9,908 bases of DNA from Ferruginibacter sp. (GCA_030831725.1 JAURKN010000185.1:1-9908), one strand, 5' to 3'; numbered from the stretch's first letter, positions 1 to 7,800 are shown. The notes: generated from the sequence alone by a model not told the origin. A program made the numbers and translations.

Positions 1-125
1 GAAAGTTTGTTTAAATCAAACTTGTAACGTGAGTTTGCAGGAATAGCATTTAAATGAACGCCCCTGCGATTACCAATTTTAAGTCGTCTTTGTAATTCCG
101 TTAAAAGTTTCTCTGTCAATTCCAT
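1..125 (-). CDS. N-terminal fragment of an unrecognised protein, cut by the left edge
   Basis: The reading frame starts at an ATG (125-123) and stays open for 41 codons to the window edge. An in-frame TAA at 161-159, with no other ATG after it, makes this the most likely start. The visible peptide begins MELTEKLLTELQRRLKIGN, is rich in Arg and Lys, and continues with a segment ending NSRYKFDLNKL; there is no signal peptide or membrane segment, so a cytoplasmic protein is likely. I do not recognise the family with any certainty. A faint resemblance to the N-termini of large helicase/AAA-type proteins is only an impression. It lies on the same strand as the integrase and beyond it from the tRNA, so it would be cargo if this is an integrated element. 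A long palindrome sits just upstream of its start. Confidence 0.6.
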   Translation of the reverse strand, partial: MELTEKLLTELQRRLKIGNRRGVHLNAIPANSRYKFDLNKL

Positions 126-447
126 ACTGTCTAATAGTGCGTTGGTTAATTTAGATCTTTAGTTTTGCGACGCGTTGGTTTGTGTGTCGTGCAAAACCAA
201 AAGAGCTAAATGTGTGGCCGGCTTTTCTGTCTTGTATGTATTTTTTTCATTTTTTTCTGTCTGTTTATTTTAGTACTGTCGTCACTCAGGGTAAAGCACA
301 ACTCGAATATACCAGAACTCTTCTTCACCTTTCATCCAAAAAAAGTTAACTAAACTAGACTCCCCAATCCACTATCAAATATAACAAAATCCCCATCTCA
401 TCACGCCTCCGAGATGCAGCAATTAATAACCGTGTATGTTTTACATA
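126..447. other. 322-nt gene-free spacer
   Basis: No convincing coding frame is seen on either strand. Besides the palindrome at 149-211 it holds T-rich tracts at 240-257. Near the integrase end is a 6-bp inverted repeat, CATCTC (394-399) with GAGATG (411-416), read on the minus strand just after the integrase stop and followed by GGGGATTTTGTT. That could act as a weak terminator, but the T-tract is poor. A second small hairpin, GTATGT/ACATAC (434-439 with 443-448), touches the integrase stop codon. Confidence 0.5.
149..211. repeat. Long imperfect palindrome (24-nt arms) in the spacer between integrase and left-edge gene
   Basis: Bases 149-172 are nearly complementary to 188-211. The arms contain TTTAG-TCTTT-GTTTTGC-ACG on the left and CGT-GCAAAAC-AAAGA-CTAAA on the right, with about three mismatches and one bulged base (G169). 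The loop is 15 nt (173-187). A 9-base direct repeat, GCGTTGGTT, occurs once outside the stem (139-147) and once running from the stem edge into the loop (172-180). It lies 24 nt upstream of the minus-strand ATG at 125. It could be a dispersed palindromic element, a transcript leader structure for the left-edge gene, or a recombinase/regulator site. No poly-T tract follows on the minus strand, so a simple terminator is less likely. Confidence 0.7.
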
Positions 448-1674
448 CTAACGATACATCCCCATAATCTTACTCATCTCATTCTTCACCTTCGCACCCG
501 TTATTTTCGCATAGGCCTGTGTATGTTTAATCGTGCTATGACCGAGCATCTTACTGACCGTTTCTAGAGAGATACCATTGCTTAAAGTTATGGTTGTAGC
601 AAAAGTGTGACGACCTAAATGCATAAATAATTTCTTATCAATATTTGCCAATAATGCCACTTCTTTCAACTTAGCATTAAGTTTAGAATTGTAGGGCACT
701 TTCCAGCGGAAGTTTCTAAAATCTCCGTCCAGAGCGTATTTCTGCAAGATTTTCTCGGCAGCCGGGAGAAGCGGTATCAAACTCATGATATCGGTTTTAT
801 AGCGGGCTTTATGTATCGACTTACTTCCATCACCATCAACGATGATATGACCTTTTTTGAGTTCTTTTATATCTGAGTAGGCAAGTCCGGTGTAACAGGC
901 AAATAAAAACAGATCACGCGCAAGCTCCAAATCGGGCTTGAGGTTGGTTAGCTGATGCAATTGCTCCACCTCCTCTACTGTTAGAAACTCTCTATTCACT
1001 TGCTTGCGTTTGAAGTGCACGGAATCAAATGGATTCTTCTGTATTACACCCGTTTCAATAGCCTTTTTCAATACGGTTCTAAACACACTCATCAATGCAG
1101 TGACTGAGTTCTGACCGTTCTGTTTTTCTTTACGCAGGAAGTTGTTGAACTTGTTGATGAAATCCAAATCGATTCCGCTAACGGGATAGTTTTTCAGACT
1201 CTTGTTGCTTATCAGAAATTCTTCGAGGTAACGTTTCACTCGTCTGTATTTGTAAAAAGTTGTGACCTGCATATCTATTGCGACAGATTCCTCGAGTTCT
1301 TTGAGTTTGATGTCCATATACTCCATGATGGACTGCGGCGCCGGTTCCTTCCCCTTGATACATTCTATCAACTGATCGATGGTAAAGGGCTTTTTGCTTT
1401 CCTTTAATTCGTAATAGCACTCTCTGGCTTTTTCTTTCATGAGCACCAGTTCTTCGTTGATCGAAACGGCTTCGTCAAAATAGGGGTTCACCTGGTTATG
1501 CTCCGGATTCCAGTCTTCGGACCGGCAGGATAGTCCGGTAAAAATGTCTTTTCTGAACTTGTAATAGTTCACCCGCATGATAATGGGATGCTCACCATTC
1601 TCGTAGGTAAATGTTCTTCTGAGGTGGAAGAAAATGCTGAATTGTGCTCCTTCTGTGAGGTTGTTTTTTCTCAT
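448..1674 (-). CDS. Site-specific tyrosine recombinase (phage/transposon integrase, Bacteroidota arm-binding type)
   Basis: This 408-residue protein catalyses strand exchange between short DNA sites and would integrate or excise a mobile element. Residues about 10-95 match the N-terminal arm-type DNA-binding domain of Bacteroidota integrases (FHLRRTFTYENGEHPIIMRVN, then a DWNP segment). Residues about 112-215 form the helical core-binding domain, and about 225-400 the catalytic domain. Visible catalytic residues are K293, H352-LG-R355, H379 and the nucleophile Y388 (TQAYAKI). The first catalytic arginine is replaced by Ala265 in the TGLAYSD box. This substitution recurs in this group, and the relative IntDOT also lacks that arginine, so it need not mean inactivity. 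The length is normal for the family. The ATG at 1674-1672 follows an A-rich leader. The tRNA-Phe gene lies 237 nt upstream on the same strand, a typical attachment-site layout. Recognition of the family is firm; the identity of the element is unknown. Confidence 0.95.
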   Translation of the reverse strand: MRKNNLTEGAQFSIFFHLRRTFTYENGEHPIIMRVNYYKFRKDIFTGLSCRSEDWNPEHNQVNPYFDEAVSINEELVLMKEKARECYYELKESKKPFTIDQLIECIKGKEPAPQSIMEYMDIKLKELEESVAIDMQVTTFYKYRRVKRYLEEFLISNKSLKNYPVSGIDLDFINKFNNFLRKEKQNGQNSVTALMSVFRTVLKKAIETGVIQKNPFDSVHFKRKQVNREFLTVEEVEQLHQLTNLKPDLELARDLFLFACYTGLAYSDIKELKKGHIIVDGDGSKSIHKARYKTDIMSLIPLLPAAEKILQKYALDGDFRNFRWKVPYNSKLNAKLKEVALLANIDKKLFMHLGRHTFATTITLSNGISLETVSKMLGHSTIKHTQAYAKITGAKVKNEMSKIMGMYR

Positions 1675-1808
1675 TTTGTGTGAAATTTTAAGGTTTAAAA
1701 ATGCATAGAATTTCGATTCATTTTGGGTGCAAAACGAAGCAAATCAATGAGTTAAAAACAGGGCAGAAGCGAAGCGAGTTAGGCGTTTTTATGTCGCCGG
1801 AATGTTGC

Positions 1809-1899
1809 CAAAAACGTGCATTTTGAGGTCTTTTTGTGCACTTATTTGCATTTTTTAAAATGTAAAAAGGCCTGAAAAACAGCTATTTGCACGTTTTTG
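1809..1899. repeat. Perfect 12-bp inverted repeat, possible integrase arm sites
   Basis: CAAAAACGTGCA at 1809-1820 is exactly the reverse complement of TGCACGTTTTTG at 1888-1899, with a 67-nt gap. The right copy overlaps the stem of the tRNA terminator. The gap contains the first TATTTGCA (1843-1850); the second copy (1884-1891) overlaps the right arm by four bases. Confidence 0.7.
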
Positions 1900-1908
1900 C
1901 AGGCCTTT
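1864..1908 (-). terminator. Rho-independent terminator of tRNA-Phe
   Basis: Read on the minus strand, AAAGGCCTG-CAAAAAC (1908-1893) pairs with GTTTTT-CAGGCCTTT (1880-1866), with one bulged C, around a 12-nt loop. The run TTTTTACATTTT follows. It begins three bases past the tRNA 3' end and separates tRNA transcription from the integrase. Confidence 0.8.
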
Positions 1909-1911
1909 GAG

Positions 1912-1984
1912 TGGTGTGAGCCGGGATCGAACCGGCGACACAAGGATTTTCAGTCCTTTGCTCTACCAACTGAGCTACCGCACC
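1912..1984 (-). tRNA. tRNA-Phe (anticodon GAA)
   Basis: The 73-nt minus-strand sequence folds as a cloverleaf. The D stem is GCTC/GAGC around AGTTGGTA. The anticodon stem AAGGA/TCCTT encloses CTGAAAA, giving anticodon GAA. The variable loop is GTGTC and the T stem GCCGG/CCGGC encloses TTCGATC. The discriminator base is A, and CCA is not encoded. The acceptor stem is GGTGCGG against TCACACC: position 5-68 is a C-A mismatch and 7-66 a G-T wobble. The molecule is otherwise canonical, so it is probably functional but slightly weakened. Its 3' end faces the integrase gene. Confidence 0.95.
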
Positions 1985-2199
1985 ATTTCCCCTCCATGAT
2001 ACCGCTTTCGCGATTCGTAATCGGGTGTGCGAAAATAAGAAGTTTTCTGTAATTTTTCAGATTCAACGTGTTTTTTATTTCATTTGTTCCACTTTTTAAG
2101 ACTACAGAAACTTTGATTTGATTATTTTTAAATCCCATATTAAACCTCATGCTCCGAAATTAGTCGTACTTTCATTGTTTACGGTTTAAAAATCATGAT
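1985..2199. promoter_or_regulatory. Divergent intergenic region between tRNA-Phe and the cytochrome c peroxidase gene
   Basis: This 215-nt AT-rich region must hold the promoters for the tRNA (minus strand) and the haem protein (plus strand). On the minus strand, TATTTTCG (2037-2030) is one base from the Bacteroidota -7 box TAnnTTTG and would place the start of transcription about 38 nt before the tRNA. No well-spaced -33 TTTG box is seen. On the plus strand I find no convincing promoter boxes. Confidence 0.3.
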
Positions 2200-3390
2200 A
2201 TGAGAAAATACCTCGTCACAGCCATCATTGTCACAACCATTTTCGCATTGAGTTGCAAAAAAAACGACAACAACGGCTCCAACAACACTCAATCCTACCC
2301 CGCCATTCTCGCTGCATTTGGCAGCAATATCGATCTGGGCAATCTCTCCAATTACGCCAATCAAACCCGACCAACTTACATCACAAAAGACAATACCGCA
2401 GGAAATGTGATCACTAATTCCAAAGCAACCTTGGGAAGGGTTCTTTTTTACGATAAAAATCTCAGTTACAACAATACCATCGCCTGTGCGAGCTGCCATA
2501 AACAGGAATTCGCTTTTGGAGATACGGCCATACAAAGCAAAGGGGTTGATGGCGGATTAACCACTCGTCATTCCATGCGTTTGGTTAATGCCCGTTTTGC
2601 CAACGAAGCGAAATTCTTCTGGAATGAAAGGGCCGCCACCCTGGAAGTACAAACTTCCATGCCGATTCAAGACCATGCAGAAATGGGTTTCAGTGGAACA
2701 AATGGTCAACCGGGTTTGTCTTCTTTGCTCACCAAACTGCAACAAATCCCTTATTACAACGAACTGTTCCAATATGTTTACGGCGACAAAAACGTTTCAG
2801 AATCTCGTCTTCAAGAATGTCTGGCTCAGTTCATTCGCAGCATTCAATCTTTTGATGCCAAATATGACGCTGGTCGTGCGGCTGTTGCCAACGACAATCA
2901 GAACTTCCCCAACTTCACCGCTCAGGAAAATACGGGTAAAAATCTTTATCTGACTCCTCCTCAGTTCAATGCACAAGGTGTTCGCGTCGCCGGTGGTCTG
3001 GGTTGCCAAGGTTGTCATGCCGCTCCCGAATTCGACATCAATCCCAATACCAGAAACAATGGTATCATTGGCATCATCAATGCAACAGGAATCGATGTAG
3101 CCAATACCCGAGCCCCTTCGCTTCGAGACCTGGTTCAAACCAATGGCACTCTCAATGGCCCCATGATGCATACCGCGAATTTTACTACGCTTCAACAAGT
3201 GATCGGTCACTATGGCGCCATACAAATTGCTCCGGGAAACAACAACCTTGATCCTCGTTTGAGACCCAACGGCGTTGGACAAAGTCTGCAGCTCACCGCA
3301 CCGGAAGTAAATGCCGTGATTTCTTTCCTCAGAACTTTGTCGGGTCAGAATATATACACCGATAAGAAATGGAGCAATCCATTCCTGTAA
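2200..3390 (+). CDS. Di-haem cytochrome c peroxidase / MauG-family lipoprotein
   Basis: This 396-residue exported protein belongs to the bacterial di-haem cytochrome c peroxidase family, whose members reduce hydrogen peroxide with electrons from small donors or, like MauG, oxidise protein side chains. The N-terminus MRKYLVTAIIVTTIFALSC has a short hydrophobic stretch and a lipobox with Cys19, followed by a Lys/Asn-rich linker, so a periplasm-facing lipoprotein is expected. Two haem c attachment motifs are present: C96-AS-C99-H100 in the N-terminal haem domain and C269-QG-C272-H273 in the C-terminal one. Other family marks are LGRVLFYDKNLS (78-89), FWNERAATLE (140-149), PIQDHAEMG (155-163) and APSLRD...GPMMHTANF near 305-328. 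The length is usual for the family. The start ATG at 2200 fits the signal peptide, and a strong terminator follows the gene, suggesting a single-gene transcript. Peroxidase versus MauG-like activity cannot be decided from the sequence. Confidence 0.93.
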   Translation: MRKYLVTAIIVTTIFALSCKKNDNNGSNNTQSYPAILAAFGSNIDLGNLSNYANQTRPTYITKDNTAGNVITNSKATLGRVLFYDKNLSYNNTIACASCHKQEFAFGDTAIQSKGVDGGLTTRHSMRLVNARFANEAKFFWNERAATLEVQTSMPIQDHAEMGFSGTNGQPGLSSLLTKLQQIPYYNELFQYVYGDKNVSESRLQECLAQFIRSIQSFDAKYDAGRAAVANDNQNFPNFTAQENTGKNLYLTPPQFNAQGVRVAGGLGCQGCHAAPEFDINPNTRNNGIIGIINATGIDVANTRAPSLRDLVQTNGTLNGPMMHTANFTTLQQVIGHYGAIQIAPGNNNLDPRLRPNGVGQSLQLTAPEVNAVISFLRTLSGQNIYTDKKWSNPFL

Positions 3391-3436
3391 TTATAATCGG
3401 ATTCTACAAAAACGTTCAACATATATTTAACATCTT

Positions 3437-3471
3437 ATAAAAGTCCACTTGAAATTCAAGCGGACTTTTAT
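3437..3471 (+). terminator. Rho-independent terminator after the cytochrome c peroxidase gene
   Basis: AAAAGTCCACTTG (3439-3451) pairs with CAAGCGGACTTTT (3457-3469), with one A-C mismatch and a 5-nt loop, and the right arm ends in a TTTTAT run. It lies 46 nt after the stop codon. Confidence 0.8.
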
Positions 3472-3536
3472 CATTTACTTTGACAATCTATTTTTTATCC
3501 TGAAAATCCACAACGATTTTATTTCACCTTAATCGT

Positions 3537-3905
3537 ATGAATTCAATGAATGATCTATTGATTTTAATATTTGTATTTGCTGTTTTGAAAGTGGCTATAG
3601 GCTGGAGAATCGGCTCAAAGTATGTTAAAGCAAAACCTATTTACAACAAGAGTTTCAACTGGACTGTCGTTCCTTACTACTCGAATGGAAAATTGATTCA
3701 TGAACCTCACTGGATATACTATGCCCAAAAGCTAAACCTATTGCACTTGAAAAACATTGATGAAGAGGATATCTTGAAAGCTTCTTCATCCTTACTCTCA
3801 GCAAAGGTGAAGTCATCCAATTTTGAAATGACAGAACATAAGGAGATTCGTGCTGCTGCTTTTTTCTTGCTCGACAAATGGAATTATCTCAGCCACTTGA
3901 ATTAA
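3537..3905 (+). CDS. Small membrane-anchored protein of unknown function
   Basis: This 122-residue frame begins at ATG 3537 (a second ATG is at codon 4). Residues about 7-23 (LLILIFVFAVLKVAIGW) form one hydrophobic segment that should anchor the protein in the inner membrane; there is no clear cleavage site. The remainder is mixed in charge with many aromatic residues (NWTVVPYYSNGKL, EPHWIYYAQ, LDKWNYL) and looks like a small soluble domain with helices. I do not recognise the family. It is separated from the peroxidase gene by a terminator, so it probably has its own promoter; I find no clear one. It converges with the TerC gene, with 89 nt between stops and no obvious hairpin. That the frame is real is supported by the membrane segment, normal amino-acid composition and fit in the gene-free gap. 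Confidence 0.7.
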   Translation: MNSMNDLLILIFVFAVLKVAIGWRIGSKYVKAKPIYNKSFNWTVVPYYSNGKLIHEPHWIYYAQKLNLLHLKNIDEEDILKASSSLLSAKVKSSNFEMTEHKEIRAAAFFLLDKWNYLSHLN

Positions 3906-3994
3906 ATCTGCGTCAAACACATATTGATTTTCTGTTTGGATTTTCTATAAAGGAGTAACTTGTCAATATCAAATAAATTGCAGTCCTTTGGAAA

Positions 3995-4762
3995 TTATCT
4001 TTTTTGTTTTTTAGGAAAGTTGAACAAAATACTCGTTATGATGGGTACAAAGAAAATAGAAACCGTCAGTAAGCTGATGCCGGAATCTGCGGCATGGCTG
4101 CCTAAAAACTTACTGAATGCATGAGTAGGATAAAAATGTTCGAATACAGACAATGTCAGTTTTATTCCCAAAATAGCAATGACCAAAAAAGCGCTCGTCT
4201 CTAAAAAACGGTAGGTATCCATCAACTTTACAAACCACTGCGCGATAAATCGCATGGCCAAAATACCTATGAACACACCAATACAAACCAATACCAAATT
4301 CGGGGTGAAAGCGACTGCAGCAAAAACATTATCGATGGAGAATGCCATGTCCATCATTTCCACCAAAATGACTGTTGCCCAAAATTGACCGAAATATCCA
4401 ACCGTGTTTTTGTATAGCCAGTTTGAGTTTTTATCAATCAGATCATCTTCTTTTTTTGGTGTTTTTTTCCCTTTAATCCAATCGAACACAAGAAAAAGAA
4501 GGTATAATCCACCGAGAGGCTTAAGCCACCAGATTTTTATCAAAAACGCAGCAAACAACATGGCTAGTCCTCTGAAAAAGTATGCGCCCCATATTCCATA
4601 TTTAAGTGCTTTTTCTCTCTCACGCTCCGGCAAATCCATCACCATCGTAGCCAATACTGCCGCATTGTCTACCGAAAGTAAACTTTCGATAATAATCAGA
4701 TTTCCGATGATAGTCAAGGAAGTGATAGGGTCTTGTAAAATGGATTGCAAATTTTCGAGCAT
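3995..4762 (-). CDS. TerC-family integral membrane protein (probable metal ion exporter)
   Basis: The protein is a multi-pass membrane protein of the TerC/YkoY/YjbE family, several members of which export manganese. Numbered from the chosen start (255 residues), the two family signatures are E26-SLLS-V-D32-N33 in the first membrane segment and E135-MM-D138-MAFSI-D144-N145 in the middle. These paired acidic motifs lie inside membrane helices and are thought to bind the ion. About seven hydrophobic segments are visible, with a charged loop (KGKKTPKKEDD) between the two halves. The frame stays open upstream to another ATG at 4831, but those 23 extra residues are polar and unlike the family, whereas MLENLQSILQDP is a typical N-terminus, so I choose 4762. 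The giant exoprotein gene ends 84 nt upstream on the same strand without a clear terminator, so co-transcription is possible. The substrate is not shown by the sequence. Confidence 0.9.
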   Translation of the reverse strand: MLENLQSILQDPITSLTIIGNLIIIESLLSVDNAAVLATMVMDLPEREREKALKYGIWGAYFFRGLAMLFAAFLIKIWWLKPLGGLYLLFLVFDWIKGKKTPKKEDDLIDKNSNWLYKNTVGYFGQFWATVILVEMMDMAFSIDNVFAAVAFTPNLVLVCIGVFIGILAMRFIAQWFVKLMDTYRFLETSAFLVIAILGIKLTLSVFEHFYPTHAFSKFLGSHAADSGISLLTVSIFFVPIITSILFNFPKKQKR

Positions 4763-4846
4763 GATACTATTGTATGTGGCTGTAAAATTAACTGAATTTA
4801 TTTGTCCGCTATCATGATGTAAATAATACAACAGCTTATGTATTTC

Positions 4847-7800
4847 CTATTGTGGTCGCGAGATAAAGAGAAATCTGTTTCCGTTGTTTTCCATGTATTG
4901 CAGGTCGAACAAATCGGTTGTTCCGTCTCCGTTGCAATCTGTTTGGAGGTAGCCGAACTGAAATTCAGCGGCTTTGTTTTCGGCTTCTATCAAATCCAGG
5001 ATGTCTATCGTACCGTCCTGATTTACATCACCGCTGAACATGGCGAATTTGGATGGAGCGAGACGCTGAAGGGATGATTGAACTCCATCGTTGAATGCTG
5101 AGAGCGAGTCTGTAGTGAAGTCCACCAGGTTTTGCGCAGAAATCAGAATGGAATCCGAACTCCATATTTCCATGGTGTTTCTTTGTTTGATGCACACATA
5201 AAACCGCATGTTCAATACGGCAGACGGAAATAAAGCATTGGCTGTTCCATTTTTATGAAGTATGGTTTTGATGGAATGGTCCGGTTGTGGCTGTGCCAGG
5301 TTCGTCGGTTTCCAAAGCTGTACCGTGATGCTGTCCGTCGCTGTAGCATCATTGCTCAATCCTAAATCATACAGGGTTGATTTCATCTCATTTCCCTGTT
5401 CATATGCCTCAAGCCATAACTTGATGTTCAGAGATGCGCTGCAATTGGTTATCGTCAGATTCAATCGAATGGTGCTATCGCAACCATTCGCTGCCGTCAA
5501 TTTTCGTGTATACGTTCCCGTTGAAACATATGTGCTACCATACCAGCTGAAACTTCCGCAAGCCGAAGCAGTGGTATCTCTAACCACAGACTGGTTAACC
5601 GTCAGCTGTGTATATGCTGTGGAATCCTGTCCGGAAATCGAAAGATAGTTGATGGCATAAAAGCCGGATGTTCGGTATACCGTATTACGAACCTGCAATG
5701 AGTCGCAAACCGTTGAGGTTACAAATCCCGTTCCGGATACAGCCGCCGTTCTGGTGGTTGCCTTATCTGAACGAATCAACATATTTGAAGCATAAGACCA
5801 TGGCTGAGTAGGTAAAAAACGAACATAAATCGTCGTATTGGAAATGGTGCCACTTCCGTTAGGACTGAGCACTACCGAATCGGCATAGCCTGATCCTGAA
5901 ATCAATGACACTTGAAATCCTGTGGGTGCCACTACCCTCAGATTGCCGCTTAATTGCTGACCAGACACAAGCAAAGTATTCGGACTTGAAGCCGTGTTTC
6001 TCAATTGTGATGAAAAAGCGGTTATCGTTCCTGCGGTGATTTGTTCATTTCTGGCAGTGACTGAAATATTGTTTGTGGTAAGTGCAGATGCAGAGCTGAG
6101 CAATGATGAAGCCAAGGTTACGCTCAGATTACTGATATCTGTATCGAAATCGGCGATTGTTCCGGCAAGGGTGATATTGGCTGATGTTGCACTGGTAGCT
6201 ACAGCAGACTGTATCGTTGTTCCAACAGGTGCCTGATTCAACGTGAACAGAATTGTGTTCAGGTTTGTAGGATTTCCTGAAAATCCGCTGAATTGCGTAT
6301 TCGTTAGGTTCAAGGTCAAAACAGATCCTGATATATTGCTTTCTGTAATTGAAACAGAAGATTGAAGGCTTGCTGATGCAGAAGTGGCAACTGTCTTTTG
6401 ATACCATATTGGCGCAGTGATACTTCGTTTGCCATTAACCGTTATATCCAAGTAATAATACCTTGTATTTCCGGTAACCAGATTATTGTCGGTATAATTC
6501 AATACGCCGGATGTTGTGCTTGTCAGTTGGGTAGCCAATACGCCACTACCCGGAACACCATACATGAGTTTGATGGACTTGGTGGCGGAAGTGGGACTCG
6601 TAGGGTCATTCACAGTCACACTGATAGAAGGAGCGACACTACCACTCATGATGCTTCCCATCGGTTCGTTGTTGATGGTGAAGGTTATTTTAGTATCCAT
6701 GTCCTGTGTGGCATAGAATCTTCTGGCTTTCAATGCTGCATAGAGATTTGCTTTGGTAAGCGATGGTGCAAGCACAACCAATCTGTCTTCATTGGCTCTT
6801 CCAAAATTGGTGTAATGGGTGTCGTGATCCATGAAAGGACCAATATGATAACCCTTAGACAACATCTTGAGGTAGTATGAGAGGTAACTCATCGATGCAG
6901 GATAGTCGCTGTAATTGGTTGCGGTAGAAAAAGCTGGACCACTTTCTACGGCACATCCGATAGCACAACTGTCCACCAAAGCGTTAAATGTGATGTTGGA
7001 GAGATTTCCATAATCGCTGCTGTTTGGGTGTGCGTATGAAACAAATGCTTGTCCCTGTTGTCTTAGTTTTTTAAATAAACCTGCGCTTCCCAGGTAATCA
7101 CTTTTAGCCACAAAAATATCATAGTTGTTTGTTTCCCATCCGATAAGAGAATCGATTCCATAAACCAGAAGATGTCCGCCACCGCTGATGACGCCCCACT
7201 CTTGACCATACATGGCTACAAAAGTGGAATTGGTTGCGGCATTGGCTTGGGCAATTCCAAGGGCATAGTTGGGTTTGCTCATTCCGGCACCTGCATGGTT
7301 GTGTTCCGATATGCCGAGGAAATCCATCTGAAGAGAATTTTTCGCATAGGCATAATCTTCTGCCGGCGTAAAATCGGTACTGTCTTTATTCCCATCAGAG
7401 TAACTTGAATGGGCGTGTAAATTTCCAAAATAAGCGTTCAGTGTTGCAGTTGATGCGGTGGTAAACTGACCAGTAAGTGGTGAGGATGTCAGGTATACAA
7501 TACCGCCGGTACATAAGTTGTTGTATGAAAAAATAAAAACTCGATACGTGGTTGAAGGATTGAGTCCGCTTGCAAAAAATGTGGTACCGGATCCTGAATA
7601 TGCGACTCTTGCGTTACCTAACAAATCTCCTTGCTGGTATGTCGTTCCACTTGTTGGGATTTGTGTTAGCGTGGCAGACGTACTCACCAGGACCAAATAA
7701 CCTTGAGCGGATTGAGATGCTGTATAGGTTCCGTTGATGGAATTCTGGTCGCCTGTGATTGTCAAATTCGTAGGTTGGGCAGCTGGGGTAGTACAGTTTG

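Larger units (their letters stand above)
1675..1911. other. Spacer between tRNA-Phe and integrase with repeated TGCA motifs; candidate attachment region
   Basis: This 237-nt stretch has no coding frame I can support. It holds a perfect 12-bp inverted repeat (CAAAAACGTGCA at 1809-1820 and TGCACGTTTTTG at 1888-1899), the direct repeat TATTTGCA at 1843-1850 and 1884-1891, and related motifs TTTTTGTGCA (1831-1840) and GTGCAAAAC (1727-1735). Clusters of short repeats between an integrase gene and a tRNA 3' end often are recombinase arm-binding sites. It also carries the tRNA terminator (1864-1908). The role as an att site is inference; the duplicate tRNA 3' segment that would prove it is not in this window. 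Confidence 0.45.

Noticed and set aside
1782..1798. Small GGCG/CGCC hairpin in the integrase leader
   Set aside because: There are only four pairs with no conserved context; it is too short to call a terminator or operator.
1950..2150. 66-codon minus-strand frame overlapping tRNA-Phe
   Set aside because: It overlaps the tRNA, has no signal or domain, and its end is the translation of tRNA sequence.
2797..3282. 161-codon open frame on the minus strand opposite the cytochrome c peroxidase gene
   Set aside because: It lies wholly inside a gene with firm haem motifs, and its translation has no recognisable domain.
3906..3994. Possible bidirectional terminator between the convergent small gene and TerC
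   Set aside because: Only AAAGGA/TCCTT-type complementarity with a very large loop is seen; no stable hairpin with a T-tract.
4763..4831. N-terminal extension of the TerC protein from the ATG at 4831
   Set aside because: The 23 residues are polar and unlike family N-termini, while the ATG at 4762 gives a typical start.
6398..6880. 160-codon plus-strand frame inside the exoprotein gene
   Set aside because: It is antisense to the PHP region, whose motifs are unambiguous; the composition looks like a shadow frame.
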